From an uncultured bacterium (GTDB taxonomy: Bacteria; Planctomycetota; Phycisphaerae; Phycisphaerales; SM1A02), in assembly GCA_903831295.1 (NCBI GenBank), contig CAIKXA010000113.1, forward strand, positions 1-40,011: a DNA stretch of 40,011 bases. The letters are read 5' to 3'. The notes beneath the pieces are model-generated. The model did not search any database, was not told the DNA's origin, and saw nothing but the letters and a program-made list of their open reading frames with translations. How positions within the stretch are numbered: position 1 is the stretch's first letter; every line of letters begins with the position of its first letter. This document shows, piece by piece, positions 19,191 through 27,650 of the stretch. A program made the translations under genes and the position numbers.

Positions 19191-20212
19191 TGCTTGGCTT
19201 GCGGTTGCTGGCAACTTAAACAATGCAAACTTCCAAGACCAACAACCAACGCCTTGGCCATGATGGGTTGTGCGCGAAGGCCTGTGGCATTTTCCAACAT
19301 GCGGCATGCGACCTCATCACTCGCTCCGCCAAACGCCGGCACAAAGATCACTCCGTTGGCGAAAATAAAATTGGCGTGGCTCGCCGGCAATATTCGTCGA
19401 CCGCCTGGACCAAATCGATCCGATGGAAATTCATAGTGCAAAGGTTTTGGCGCGGGTAACTCGAGCAATTCAAACTTTTGCCGTTGCTCGTCGCGCGCCT
19501 CCTGCAACACTTTCCAATTCGCCTCAAGCTTGGCGTAATCAGGGTGATCCGGGGTGGTCCGCACGGCCGCAATTGCGTCGCGACGAACAAATCGCGTGCC
19601 ATCGTCTACATGGCCGTCAGTGTCGCCGCCTTCTATGCCACCAACAAGCCAAATAATATTTGTGATTCCAAGCGCATCGCGCAGAACTTGCTCAATGCCG
19701 CCCACGCCAGATTCTGGATTGCGATTTTTATTTTCCAAACATTTGCGCGAGGCCAGCAAAGTACCTCCGCCGTTGCTGTCTATGCTGCTGCCTTCCAAAA
19801 CAAATTGATGGCGCCACATTGGTATGCCAAGATCGGTTTGCAAGGCGTCGGGCACCGAGTTGTCAAGCGCGCTGACTTGGTTCTTGCCACCCCAACCATT
19901 GAAAACAAATGAATGCGCCGCGACTTGCCCCGCTTTGTTCTTAACAAAGACTGGACCAAAATCACGAATCCAAGAATCGCTGGTGGCTATGCCCAATTCA
20001 TCCGTAGTTCGCACGCGCACAACTGCTTCCATGGACGCGCGCCACACATCCCATTCAGCTTGCGCCGCTTCCAAACACCCGGGCCACGTCTCTTCGTTGT
20101 GCGGGCGCACCAACCAAACGGATTCCAATGGCGCCCATTCCGCGGGCATTGAGAATCCCTGGCTCGCGGCGGACTGCTGCAAATCTATTGGACCAATTGG
20201 ATCCACTTTCAT
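19187..20212 (-). CDS. aguA: Agmatine deiminase family protein
   Basis: 341 residues of the agmatine deiminase/peptidylarginine deiminase family (guanidino-group-modifying enzymes). Agmatine deiminase converts agmatine to N-carbamoylputrescine and ammonia. Motifs: WIRDFGPVFV (about 81-90), FNGWGGK, EGSSIDSNGGGT, GGDTDGHVDD, ASHANFIFANG and the C-terminal GSLHCLSCQQ, whose first Cys (about 331) is the expected nucleophile. All key motifs are present. The ATG at 20212 overlaps the stop of the upstream aguB remnant by one base (TGATG), and the 3' end overlaps the exporter gene by four, so the three reading frames form one operon. Confidence 0.93.
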   Translation of the reverse strand: MKVDPIGPIDLQQSAASQGFSMPAEWAPLESVWLVRPHNEETWPGCLEAAQAEWDVWRASMEAVVRVRTTDELGIATSDSWIRDFGPVFVKNKAGQVAAHSFVFNGWGGKNQVSALDNSVPDALQTDLGIPMWRHQFVLEGSSIDSNGGGTLLASRKCLENKNRNPESGVGGIEQVLRDALGITNIIWLVGGIEGGDTDGHVDDGTRFVRRDAIAAVRTTPDHPDYAKLEANWKVLQEARDEQRQKFELLELPAPKPLHYEFPSDRFGPGGRRILPASHANFIFANGVIFVPAFGGASDEVACRMLENATGLRAQPIMAKALVVGLGSLHCLSCQQPQAKQ

Positions 20213-20427
20213 CACTTGGCACCATCTAGAAAGAGCTGCGTGACACTGCCGTACACATCCGCATGGCAACAATGAGAATTCTCGAAAAATTCTTGCGTGA
20301 AAATAATTCTAGATCCCTGCGATTGAGCCCGGCGCACCATTTTTTCGCCACGCTTCAAATAAGAATCACGCGGCTCGCTTGGAGGCGCTGCGTGCTGCAA
20401 CAGGGCGATTGTAATTTTATTTGACAT
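20212..20427 (-). pseudogene. aguB: Collapsed N-carbamoylputrescine amidase (aguB remnant with internal in-frame deletion)
   Basis: 71 codons where the nitrilase-family AguB is normally about 290. Residues 1 to about 55 match the AguB start (KITIALLQHAA..., then IIFTQEFFENSHCC), including the first catalytic Glu. The last ~16 residues (DVYGSVTQLFLD) resemble the AguB C-terminal end of the RIDAYG type. About 220 residues between, with the catalytic Lys and Cys, are missing although the frame is open. It cannot be an active amidase. The stop overlaps the aguA ATG as TGATG, so the coupling expected of an aguB-aguA operon survives. An assembly error is the main alternative. Confidence 0.7.
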
Positions 20428-20493
20428 TGCGACTCACGGATACTGTGACGGTTGCGAGTGTAGCCAGAGCCAGAGTTTGACCGATATGCAAAT

Positions 20494-20814
20494 ATGACTC
20501 GATGGTGGCTAATCGTGAATGCGCTTGCTGGCGCGTGGTTGCTTGCAATCGGCGCGTATCAATTTGGCATTTTGACCCAAGTCTGGATCTCCAACGCCGA
20601 TGGTTGGCTGCGTCCAACCTGCTGTTGTATTGCTGGAATCAGCGCGTTTTTGGCCGCCCGCAATCAAAGCTCAATTTGGTGCGGCATATTTGCGGCGCTT
20701 TTGGTTTTGCTCAATCCCTTGGCGCCCATTCAGTGGCCACAAGGCTGGGAGAAACCTTTTTCCATGGCGGGCGGCGCGATGTTTCTGGCCTTCAGCGTTC
20801 GTTGGTGGAAATAA
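20494..20814 (+). CDS. Small integral membrane protein (DUF6804-like)
   Basis: 106 residues with three to four hydrophobic helices: about 4-25 (WLIVNALAGAWLLAIGAYQFG), 42-55, 61-75 and 90-102. The segments LAARNQSSIWCGIFAALLVLL and NPLAPIQWPQGWEKP fit a family of small uncharacterised membrane proteins I know as DUF6804; that assignment is from memory and moderate. It diverges from the agu operon with 66 bp between starts and is convergent with the FG-GAP-like gene (stops six bases apart). No function can be given. Confidence 0.7.
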   Translation: MTRWWLIVNALAGAWLLAIGAYQFGILTQVWISNADGWLRPTCCCIAGISAFLAARNQSSIWCGIFAALLVLLNPLAPIQWPQGWEKPFSMAGGAMFLAFSVRWWK

Positions 20815-20820
20815 ATCCCA

Positions 20821-22209
20821 TCATTTCGGATCGGGATTTGTGCCCGCGGCAGCCGCGCCATCTTGTTGCGGCGCGCGCTCTTCTAATTTGTAAAGCAAAG
20901 CCCCGCCCGGTTCAATTCCCAGGCGCTCGCTGCGCGTGCGGCCAATCGCAATCCATGGCCAATGAACAGCGATGGTGTTTCCAAATGAATTGGGAGACAC
21001 AAAAACTTTAGGCGCAAGTCGCCACTGTTCCTGCCAACCTTTGTCGGTTTTTTCAAAAACATACACGCGACCGTTGCTATCGCTTCCCTCAACAGCCATG
21101 GAGTCACCCACAATAATGCGACCTTGATCAATGGCCAGCGCGTATCCATATGCCTTGCTTTTCATCACGCCTTGCGCGGGGGTAAGCGAACCCTCTTTTG
21201 TCCAGTAGCCGTTCACCCTGCGCAACACTCCCACATCCACTTCCTCATCGCGGTCATACGGATTCATGGATCGCACCACAAGCAAATCGCCCTGCAACGC
21301 AATGTTCACTCCAAATCCATGCCACGGACTCAAGCCGCTGTTGTCAATTTCCTGTTCAAGTTTCCATCCCTCGGCGGTGCGTCGATACACGCACACCATC
21401 GCGGGCTCTTGGCTTGAACGAACTTTGTCTGTTGTGAATGGAATCAACGCCCTTGGGTTTCCCACCGCCAATGTGTCGCCATCCATGGCCAAAGAAATTC
21501 CAAACCACCACGGCGCCTTCTTGGCTTCGCGTTGAATCACTCCTTGCGCTTTCCATCCCTCGGTGGTGCGCTGAAAAATAAACACGCGCGGATTTGTTGG
21601 AAAGTCCTCGTCTTTTTGATTGGGACGTGAACTCACTTCGCTCACCGCCAGCAACGTGTTGCTGAGCGCCATGGCCGAAGCAAAATTTAAAACAGTTTCA
21701 TTTGGAGGAGGCTTGATTGAACCAGATTGCTTCCACGCCTCGCGGCCCTCGATTGGCGCGAAGGAAATAATCTCGCTGGATTTGCCTTTGCGGGAAATGT
21801 TGGTCAATAGAAATTCTGGATCAGCCACAATGCGCTGAATCGCAACTTCATCGGGAGCCAATGCCTGCACTTGCACCATCTCCGAGACTGATGTCCATTT
21901 ATCATTTTTAAATTCAAATGTGAAAATTTGTCCATCGGCGCCCATGCGCCGCGATATCACGGCGCCGCTGATCAGTAATCGATCACCAGAAAAAGCCACC
22001 ACGTTCCCAAACGCCATCGAAACGGTGGGTCCCGGCGCATCAACAACTTGAGTTTCCTTTGTCAATGCAACTGGCGGTCCGCGAAATCCAACTGGCGGCC
22101 GACTCGCCAAGACGCTATCGCCCTTGGATGTCGGTGCGGGTTTGGCAGGCGCGGGATTTGGCGGGAGAGTTTGCGACAGAATCAACGGAATCAATATCGA
22201 AAAAATCAT
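20821..22209 (-). CDS. Exported FG-GAP-like beta-propeller protein
   Basis: 462 residues with a short signal peptide (MIFSILIPLILSQ) and a Pro-rich linker (about 14-30). The rest consists of repeats of the form 'FG..ALA..GD.L.VG.....RVYVF....GW' (for example FGISLAMDGDTLAVGNP, FGVNIALQGDLLVVRS, YGYALAIDQGRIIVGDS and FGNTIAVHWPWIAIG), separated by YRRTAEGWKLEQE-type strands. This is the FG-GAP_2 type of propeller blade common in planctomycete exported proteins. Probably outside the cytoplasm, binding or structural; no catalytic residues seen. Confidence 0.85.
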   Translation of the reverse strand: MIFSILIPLILSQTLPPNPAPAKPAPTSKGDSVLASRPPVGFRGPPVALTKETQVVDAPGPTVSMAFGNVVAFSGDRLLISGAVISRRMGADGQIFTFEFKNDKWTSVSEMVQVQALAPDEVAIQRIVADPEFLLTNISRKGKSSEIISFAPIEGREAWKQSGSIKPPPNETVLNFASAMALSNTLLAVSEVSSRPNQKDEDFPTNPRVFIFQRTTEGWKAQGVIQREAKKAPWWFGISLAMDGDTLAVGNPRALIPFTTDKVRSSQEPAMVCVYRRTAEGWKLEQEIDNSGLSPWHGFGVNIALQGDLLVVRSMNPYDRDEEVDVGVLRRVNGYWTKEGSLTPAQGVMKSKAYGYALAIDQGRIIVGDSMAVEGSDSNGRVYVFEKTDKGWQEQWRLAPKVFVSPNSFGNTIAVHWPWIAIGRTRSERLGIEPGGALLYKLEERAPQQDGAAAAGTNPDPK

Positions 22210-22280
22210 TTGGAAAATCCTTTAGATGTACATCAAATAGTGCCAGGCATATTTGAAAACTCAACCACAAAATGAATTGA

Positions 22281-22898
22281 TCAGCGACGCAATCGCAAGG
22301 ATGCTACGGCATCGCAAACTTCCGCGACCAAAACGGAATCATCGGGCAAATTATGTTTTCCATACGCGTCACGCGGAGTGATAATGCGCACGCCAATGTC
22401 ATGAAGTTCACGCAAGGCTTTCACTAAAATTGAATTATGCATGCTGCCGTGCATGGTTGGCGCAACCAGAACTTTAGCCCTGCCCTGCTCCATCCGTCCA
22501 ATCGCGGCGGCCAACGTGGCTCCAACCGCGCCCTCGGCGATACCGTGCGCCATGCGGCCAATACTTGCGGCGGTCGCGGGCGCCACCAAATACACATCAA
22601 ATGGCGCGTCGTCGCTCAAGTGCTCAGCGCGAGCGGAAAGTTTGGTGATGACGGGTGAAGTCGTGCTCCAAGCCAGGGCGTCCTGCGCCACATAACGCAG
22701 CGCTTCATCCGTGCAAAATGCGGTCACAATGGCACCGTGGCGGCGAAGCGAGCGAGCCAAAAATGGCGTCTTCATTGCGGCAATTCCGCCAGTGACAAGC
22801 AAAGCAACACGCACGCCATCAAGCGCGTCGCTCTCGCGCGCAATTTCTTGGTCGCCTAAATCGCTGGGTGTTGGTGGTGGAAATTCAAATGAATCCAT
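22281..22898 (-). CDS. Stand-alone flavoprotein of the HFCD family (CoaC-like)
   Basis: 205 residues from the ATG at 22898 (an ATG at 22907 is possible). It shows the flavoprotein fold of phosphopantothenoylcysteine decarboxylase: VRVALLVTGGIAAMK at the start, an AEHLSDDAPFD segment with the likely catalytic His, VYLVAPATAASIGRMAHGIAEG, and APTMHGSMHNS. Only the decarboxylase-like domain is present; no CoaB domain follows. The substrate-clamp motif PxMN of CoaC reads PTMH here, replacing the conserved Asn by His. It may therefore act on a different substrate. It diverges from the metal ATPase gene. Confidence 0.78.
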   Translation of the reverse strand: MDSFEFPPPTPSDLGDQEIARESDALDGVRVALLVTGGIAAMKTPFLARSLRRHGAIVTAFCTDEALRYVAQDALAWSTTSPVITKLSARAEHLSDDAPFDVYLVAPATAASIGRMAHGIAEGAVGATLAAAIGRMEQGRAKVLVAPTMHGSMHNSILVKALRELHDIGVRIITPRDAYGKHNLPDDSVLVAEVCDAVASLRLRR

Positions 22899-22943
22899 GC
22901 AAATCATTCTAACCAAGTCCGAGTGTTGTTCACGGTCCGCAAT

Positions 22944-22995
22944 TTCAATTGAAAGTGGTTTGGATATTCGAAAATTACGACTGCTCCCCAGTCGT
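22944..22995. promoter_or_regulatory. Palindromes between the flavoprotein and metal ATPase genes
   Basis: TTCAATTGAA at 22944-22953 is a perfect 10-bp palindrome. ACGACTG (22977-22983) and CAGTCGT (22989-22995) are a perfect 7-bp inverted repeat with a five-base loop and no T-run after it, so not a terminator. The second lies about 72 bp before the ATPase ATG and could be a regulator site or a leader hairpin. No known metal-regulator consensus was recognised. Confidence 0.35.
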
Positions 22996-23067
22996 TGCCT
23001 ACATCTTTCTCGCGCGGTTGCGTTCCCTAGAACCATACCGTGGAACAATCGCCGCTATCTTCAAGCC

Positions 23068-25062
23068 ATGAGCGGCGCGCAAAAATCTCAAGACGGCGAA
23101 TTGAATTCGTCCGAAGTCTCCGCCGCCTGGTGGCGCAATGATTTGTGGATTCCATTTGTTGCCGGCATTTTTTTAATGCTTGCCTGGTGCTTGCAGCGCG
23201 GCTGGATTGTCGCAGACCACAATGTGTTTCTTCAATCATTGCTGCCACGTGAATGGATTGTGACCAACCACAAAGTTTCTCTTGCGTGCCTGGCGATTGT
23301 GTATGTCGTGGCGGGATGGAACGCGTTTCTTGTGGGCCTGCGCCTGGCAATAAGGGCGCGGCTTGATGTTGATTTTCTCATGGTGGTTGCCGCCATTGCC
23401 GCGGCGTGGATTGGCGAGGGCATTGACGGCGGACTTTTACTGTTTCTGTTTTCGCTTGGAAACGCGCTGGAACATTACGCAATGGGTCAGTCACGCAAGG
23501 CCATACGCGCGCTTGGAAAGCTGGCTCCGAAATTTGCAAAAGTAAAACGTGGCGTGCAAGAAATTGAAATCGCAGTGGAGCAACTTGTTGTGGGCGATGT
23601 CGTGGTGGTGCGCCCAGGCGAGCGCCTGCCCGCCGACGGAATTATTTTGGCGGGCAGCGGAAGCATCGATCAAAGTCCAATCACCGGTGAAAGCGTGCCT
23701 GTTGAAAAAGATGTGAATGACGAGGTCTTCGCGGGCACCGTGAATGGCGACGGCAGTCTTGAAATTCGCGTATCGCGGCCAAGTTCGCAATCCACCATGT
23801 CGCGCATGATTCTTTTGGTGGAGGACGCGCAACAACAAAAAGGGCAAACTCAACGCGCGGCCGAGGCGTTCACTCGCGTCTATGTGCCTTGCGTTGTGGT
23901 CGGAACGATCGCTGCGCTGATTGTTCCCCAATATTTTGGCTGGCTTACATTTGATGAATCACTTTTGCGCGCAATTGCAATGCTCGTGGGCGCAAGCCCC
24001 TGCGCGCTTGCGATCAGCACGCCCGCCGCCGTTCTTTCTGGAGTAGCCCGCGCCGCGCGATCTGGTGTGTTGATCAAGGGCGGTTTGCATTTGGAAGGGC
24101 TCGCGATTATTCGCGCCATTGCGCTGGATAAAACCGGCACGCTTACCAATGGGCGTCCGCAAATTGTCGCCATGTTCACCGCGGTTGGCGTGAGCGAGCG
24201 GCAACTTATGGAAACAGCGAGCGCCATTGAGCAACGCAGCGAGCACCCAATTGCGCGCGCGATTGTGCGCGCCGCGGAGGCGAAAGATATTCGCGTTGCC
24301 GCGGCCGAGAATGTGACCGCCATCAAAGGTAAAGGCGTCACTGGAACTGTCGCGGGCCAAACCATTGAAGTGGGCTCCGCGCGGCTTATGCGCGAGCGCG
24401 GCGCCGCTCTCACCGACGCAATGAACACCGCGCTGGCGCAACACGATGCCAGTGGCAACACCGTGGTGGTGTTGAGTTGTAATGACAAAGTCCTAGGCTT
24501 CATCGCCCTTGCGGATCGACCGCGCGCAGAAGCCGCAGAAGCGATTCGCCTGTTGCACGCCCTGAATGTCCGACCCGTGATCATGCTCACAGGCGATCGC
24601 AAAGGCGTGGCGCAAGCGATTGCCAACGATGTTGGAGTTGACGAAATCGAAGCCGAACTTCTGCCAGAAGACAAGATCGACCGCGTGAAATCGTTGCTGG
24701 AAAAATATCACTCGATTGGCATGGTTGGCGACGGCGTGAATGACGCGCCCGCGTTGGCCATGGCCACGGTTGGAATTGCCATGGGCCGCGGCGGCACGGA
24801 TGTGGCGCTTGAAGCCGCGGATATAGCGCTTATGGCTGATGATTTGCAGCGGATTCCATTTGCGATTGGCTTGGCGCGTTTCGCGCGCAAAGTGATCCGT
24901 CAAAATGTTGCGGTGAGCATGGGCATGGTCTTCATTCTGATTCCACTGACTTTAAGCGGCTTGATAGGCACCACGCTTGCCGTGATCATGCACGAAGGCA
25001 GCACGGTTGCCGTGGTCATCAATGGCTTGCGTTTGCTCGCGTTTCGTGAGCCCAAAAAATAA
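23068..25062 (+). CDS. P1B-4-type heavy-metal-transporting P-type ATPase
   Basis: 664 residues. Exports divalent metal (P1B-4 pumps are associated with Co, Fe or Zn) using ATP in the inner membrane. Visible: actuator loop SPITGESVP (about 203), SPC metal-site motif at 310-312 instead of CPC, DKTGTLT with the phosphorylated Asp 354, GDGVNDAPALA hinge, and the last-helix motif HEGST, which with SPC defines P1B-4. No N-terminal metal-binding domain is present. Residues 46-62 and 63-79 are an imperfect 17-residue repeat (WIVADHNVFL / WIVTNHKVSL). The start at 23068 (MSGAQKSQ) is chosen because longer readings run into the divergent gene. Confidence 0.92.
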   Translation: MSGAQKSQDGELNSSEVSAAWWRNDLWIPFVAGIFLMLAWCLQRGWIVADHNVFLQSLLPREWIVTNHKVSLACLAIVYVVAGWNAFLVGLRLAIRARLDVDFLMVVAAIAAAWIGEGIDGGLLLFLFSLGNALEHYAMGQSRKAIRALGKLAPKFAKVKRGVQEIEIAVEQLVVGDVVVVRPGERLPADGIILAGSGSIDQSPITGESVPVEKDVNDEVFAGTVNGDGSLEIRVSRPSSQSTMSRMILLVEDAQQQKGQTQRAAEAFTRVYVPCVVVGTIAALIVPQYFGWLTFDESLLRAIAMLVGASPCALAISTPAAVLSGVARAARSGVLIKGGLHLEGLAIIRAIALDKTGTLTNGRPQIVAMFTAVGVSERQLMETASAIEQRSEHPIARAIVRAAEAKDIRVAAAENVTAIKGKGVTGTVAGQTIEVGSARLMRERGAALTDAMNTALAQHDASGNTVVVLSCNDKVLGFIALADRPRAEAAEAIRLLHALNVRPVIMLTGDRKGVAQAIANDVGVDEIEAELLPEDKIDRVKSLLEKYHSIGMVGDGVNDAPALAMATVGIAMGRGGTDVALEAADIALMADDLQRIPFAIGLARFARKVIRQNVAVSMGMVFILIPLTLSGLIGTTLAVIMHEGSTVAVVINGLRLLAFREPKK

Positions 25063-25165
25063 AGCGACTTTATCAAACCGCTTCATGTGCTCTGAATTCA
25101 CAGCGAGTGGATTGCAAAAAACCAGCGCGGAAGAAACTCGCTCCAATGAATCGCCAAATAAAATT

Positions 25166-26770
25166 TTAGTAAGTTGGATTGTAAATTTTGCCACGCACAA
25201 AAGCGTCAATGTCGCTGGGTCGCTCCACCCCAGCAAGACCTTGGTCAAAAATCAAAGTCGCCACATCCACCGCCTCCTTGATCAGCGTTGGATGGATTTC
25301 CGCAACAGGTGGATAGATCAAGCCCACATTTAAATCCTCCTCCGTCACTTGCGCCGCCAAACTTTCGGCGGCGCGCAGGAACATGTCGTCGGTCACGCGC
25401 TTGGCCTCCGTGGCGTACACGGCCAAACCAACCGCTGGATAAATGTAAACATTGTTGCCTTGCCCCGGGACAAAAAGTTTCCCTTGATAGTGCAAAGGTG
25501 GAAATGGACTGCCTGCGGCAAAAATAGCGCGGCCTTGCGAATGTTCGATGGCGTCTTTGGCCGTGCACTCGCTCTTGCTAGTTGGATTTGAATATGGAAA
25601 CAAAATTGGCCGAGGATTCATTTTGGCCATGGCGGCGATCACGGCCGGCGTGAACGCGTTCGCAATTGTGCTGACACCAATCAACGCAGTGGGTTTGACC
25701 ATTTCGACCACCTGCAACAAATCTTTTGTGGCCGGGTTCGCATGCGCAAAGCGACGTTGCTGATCGCTTAACCCCGCGGATTCCGCGGTCACAAGCCCCT
25801 TTGAGTTCATCAAGAAGCATCGCTTCAACGCCTCCGCCTCCGGCAACCCTTCGCGCGTCATTTGCAACACGCACAATTCGGCGATTCCAATCGCAGCGCT
25901 TCCAGCGCCGTAGAACAAGACGCGTTGATCGCGCACTTTGTTTTTCATAATGCGACAGGCGCCGAACAATCCAGCCACCGCGACGGCGGCCGTGCCTTGA
26001 ATGTCGTCGTTGAAACAACAGACGCGATTACGATGCCGCTCCAACAACGGAATGGCGGTCTTGTTGGTGAAGTCCTCAAATTGAATACAACAATGTGGAA
26101 AAACTTCCTGCACCGCGTCCACAAATTCATCCACGAAGGATGTGTATTCATCGCCCGTGATTCTTCGCTGCCTCATGCCTGGATACAACGGATCTTCCAG
26201 AAACGTTTCATTGTTGGTTCCAACATCAAGCGTCACCGGCAGCGTGACATTGGGCGGCACGCCACCCAAGCCGGCGTACAGCGCCAACTTTCCAATTGGA
26301 ATGCCCATGCCACACACACCTTGATCGCCCAACCCAAGAATGCGCTCGCCATCTGTCACAACAATAAAGCGCACATCTTTTTCAGGCCAGTTGCGCAGCA
26401 CGTCTTTTATTTTTCCGCGGCGCTTCAAACTCACATACAAGCCTCGAGGTCGGCGCATGATGTGTCCAAATTGCTGGCAAGCTTCGCCAACGGTTGGCGT
26501 GTACACGATTGGCATCAATATTTCCGGCTCCGCGCGCAACAGCATGTAGAACAACCGCTCATTGCGATCAGCCAACTCGCTTAAGTAAACATATTTTTCC
26601 AGTTGCGATGTGCAATGACCAAGCTGCGTGTTCACGCGCTGAATGTGCGTGGCGCTGGTCTCAATTCCGTCGGGAAGCAACCCAATCAAGCCCAATTTTT
26701 CGCGCTCCGCCTCCGTGAATGCCGTGGCTTTGTTCAGTCGTGGATCTAGTAAAAGTGTGCGTCCTTGCAT
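25166..26770 (-). CDS. maeA: NAD-dependent malic enzyme (oxaloacetate-decarboxylating)
   Basis: 534 residues, close to the usual ~540-565 of this large-type malic enzyme. Converts malate to pyruvate and CO2 with reduction of NAD(P). Motifs: YTPTVGEACQQFG with the catalytic Tyr, VTDGERILGLGDQG, the LDVGTNNE loop, QFEDF and CCFNDDIQGTAAV with the metal-binding Asp, and the nucleotide site FYGAGSAAIGIAEL. NAD rather than NADP preference is inferred from family resemblance. It stands alone, convergent with the metal ATPase gene with about 100 bp between. Confidence 0.95.
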   Translation of the reverse strand: MQGRTLLLDPRLNKATAFTEAEREKLGLIGLLPDGIETSATHIQRVNTQLGHCTSQLEKYVYLSELADRNERLFYMLLRAEPEILMPIVYTPTVGEACQQFGHIMRRPRGLYVSLKRRGKIKDVLRNWPEKDVRFIVVTDGERILGLGDQGVCGMGIPIGKLALYAGLGGVPPNVTLPVTLDVGTNNETFLEDPLYPGMRQRRITGDEYTSFVDEFVDAVQEVFPHCCIQFEDFTNKTAIPLLERHRNRVCCFNDDIQGTAAVAVAGLFGACRIMKNKVRDQRVLFYGAGSAAIGIAELCVLQMTREGLPEAEALKRCFLMNSKGLVTAESAGLSDQQRRFAHANPATKDLLQVVEMVKPTALIGVSTIANAFTPAVIAAMAKMNPRPILFPYSNPTSKSECTAKDAIEHSQGRAIFAAGSPFPPLHYQGKLFVPGQGNNVYIYPAVGLAVYATEAKRVTDDMFLRAAESLAAQVTEEDLNVGLIYPPVAEIHPTLIKEAVDVATLIFDQGLAGVERPSDIDAFVRGKIYNPTY

Positions 26771-26864
26771 CGATAAAGTCTAGCTTTGCTTCAGTGGGCG
26801 TGACGGTGCGAACGAGCAAAAATTTAAGCAGACCTGTTGTCCGCCACGGAACGTCGCTAAAAAT

Positions 26865-27278
26865 TTATTTTTCTGTTGCGGAAACTGCCGAAGAGCCAAC
26901 CCCCGCCTCTTTGACTCGCGTCCAAGAATGATCCATTTGTTTTTCACGCAAAGGGCAGAAGTCTTTTACTTTGCGGGCGATCAACAATGAGCCATCAATC
27001 TTGATTTCATACACGCCAATTTCATCCACGCACAATTTGGTCTCGGGGCGATTACGGAAAGTGAGAATTTTTCCGTCAAAGGTGTAGTCGCCCACGATTG
27101 GCCGCGTCTTTGGTCCGGTGAATGTCAACGTGAACAAGCCAGTGTCTTCGCAAGTTAATGTTGTCGAATCAAAATCACTTTTCCACGCGCCGATTAATTT
27201 GGGACTGGAAACTTTTTCGGGCTCAGCGGCGCAACTCGCTAGCAAAAGCACTGCCACAATTTGAAGAATTGATTTCAC
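26865..27278 (-). CDS. Small lipoprotein of unknown function
   Basis: 137 residues from a GTG at 27278. This start gives a short signal peptide with a clean lipobox, LASC, at Cys 16; the ATG at 27326 would add an atypical extension, and neither has a clear Shine-Dalgarno. The mature part reads KLIGAWKSDFDSTTLTCEDTGLF, then FTGPKTRPIVGDYTFDGKILTF: a small beta-barrel-like pattern resembling lipocalin-like proteins of the 'GxW' type. It has two further Cys. Predicted to be a membrane-anchored lipoprotein. Confidence 0.7.
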   Translation of the reverse strand: MKSILQIVAVLLLASCAAEPEKVSSPKLIGAWKSDFDSTTLTCEDTGLFTLTFTGPKTRPIVGDYTFDGKILTFRNRPETKLCVDEIGVYEIKIDGSLLIARKVKDFCPLREKQMDHSWTRVKEAGVGSSAVSATEK

Positions 27279-27512
27279 GATAGAACTGTATAACAAGTTC
27301 GGCCATAAAGCGGCTTGGCCTTGCATCTCGAAAGCCCTTCTTTCTAATCAAGCCACGATTCCACCCCACATCGCAACAAAATCCCTGAACGCTCCAAGAA
27401 TTCTGTAATTTGAAGCCACGGCTCACCAAAGTTCCTGTCTAACACTTATGACCACTCCAAAAGTGAATTACATCATTTTTGAAGTAAAAATTTGATATTT
27501 ACATTTGTGTGC

Positions 27513-27650
27513 TTGCATTTTGTTTTTTGCATTGAATAGTCAAAGTGTTGAGTGAGTCACTCGACCATGACTTGGCGATGCAAAGTATTTCAAAGCATTA
27601 AACCGAGTCTGAAGGATCCAGCTCGAGGTGAGCTGGATCCTTTCATTTTT
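27513..27650 (+). ncRNA. Candidate small RNA ending at an orphan terminator
   Basis: The 370-bp gap 27279-27648 has no plausible protein gene, yet contains a strong plus-strand terminator at 27612-27650 with no plus-strand gene in front of it. Possible promoter: TTGCAT (27513-27518) and AATAGT (27535-27540), spacing 16, weak. A symmetrical GAGTGAGTCACTC lies at about 27551-27563. The transcript would be about 100 nt. This is a hypothesis; the hairpin may instead serve as the 3' end of the minus-strand gene. Confidence 0.3.
27612..27650 (+). terminator. Strong stem-loop with plus-strand T-tract
   Basis: A perfect 13-bp stem (27612-27624 with 27630-27642) with a five-base loop, followed by TCATTTTT. 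Read on the minus strand it lies just after the stop of the 27649-28392 gene but lacks a T-run, so it could still stabilise or end that transcript. Confidence 0.8.
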
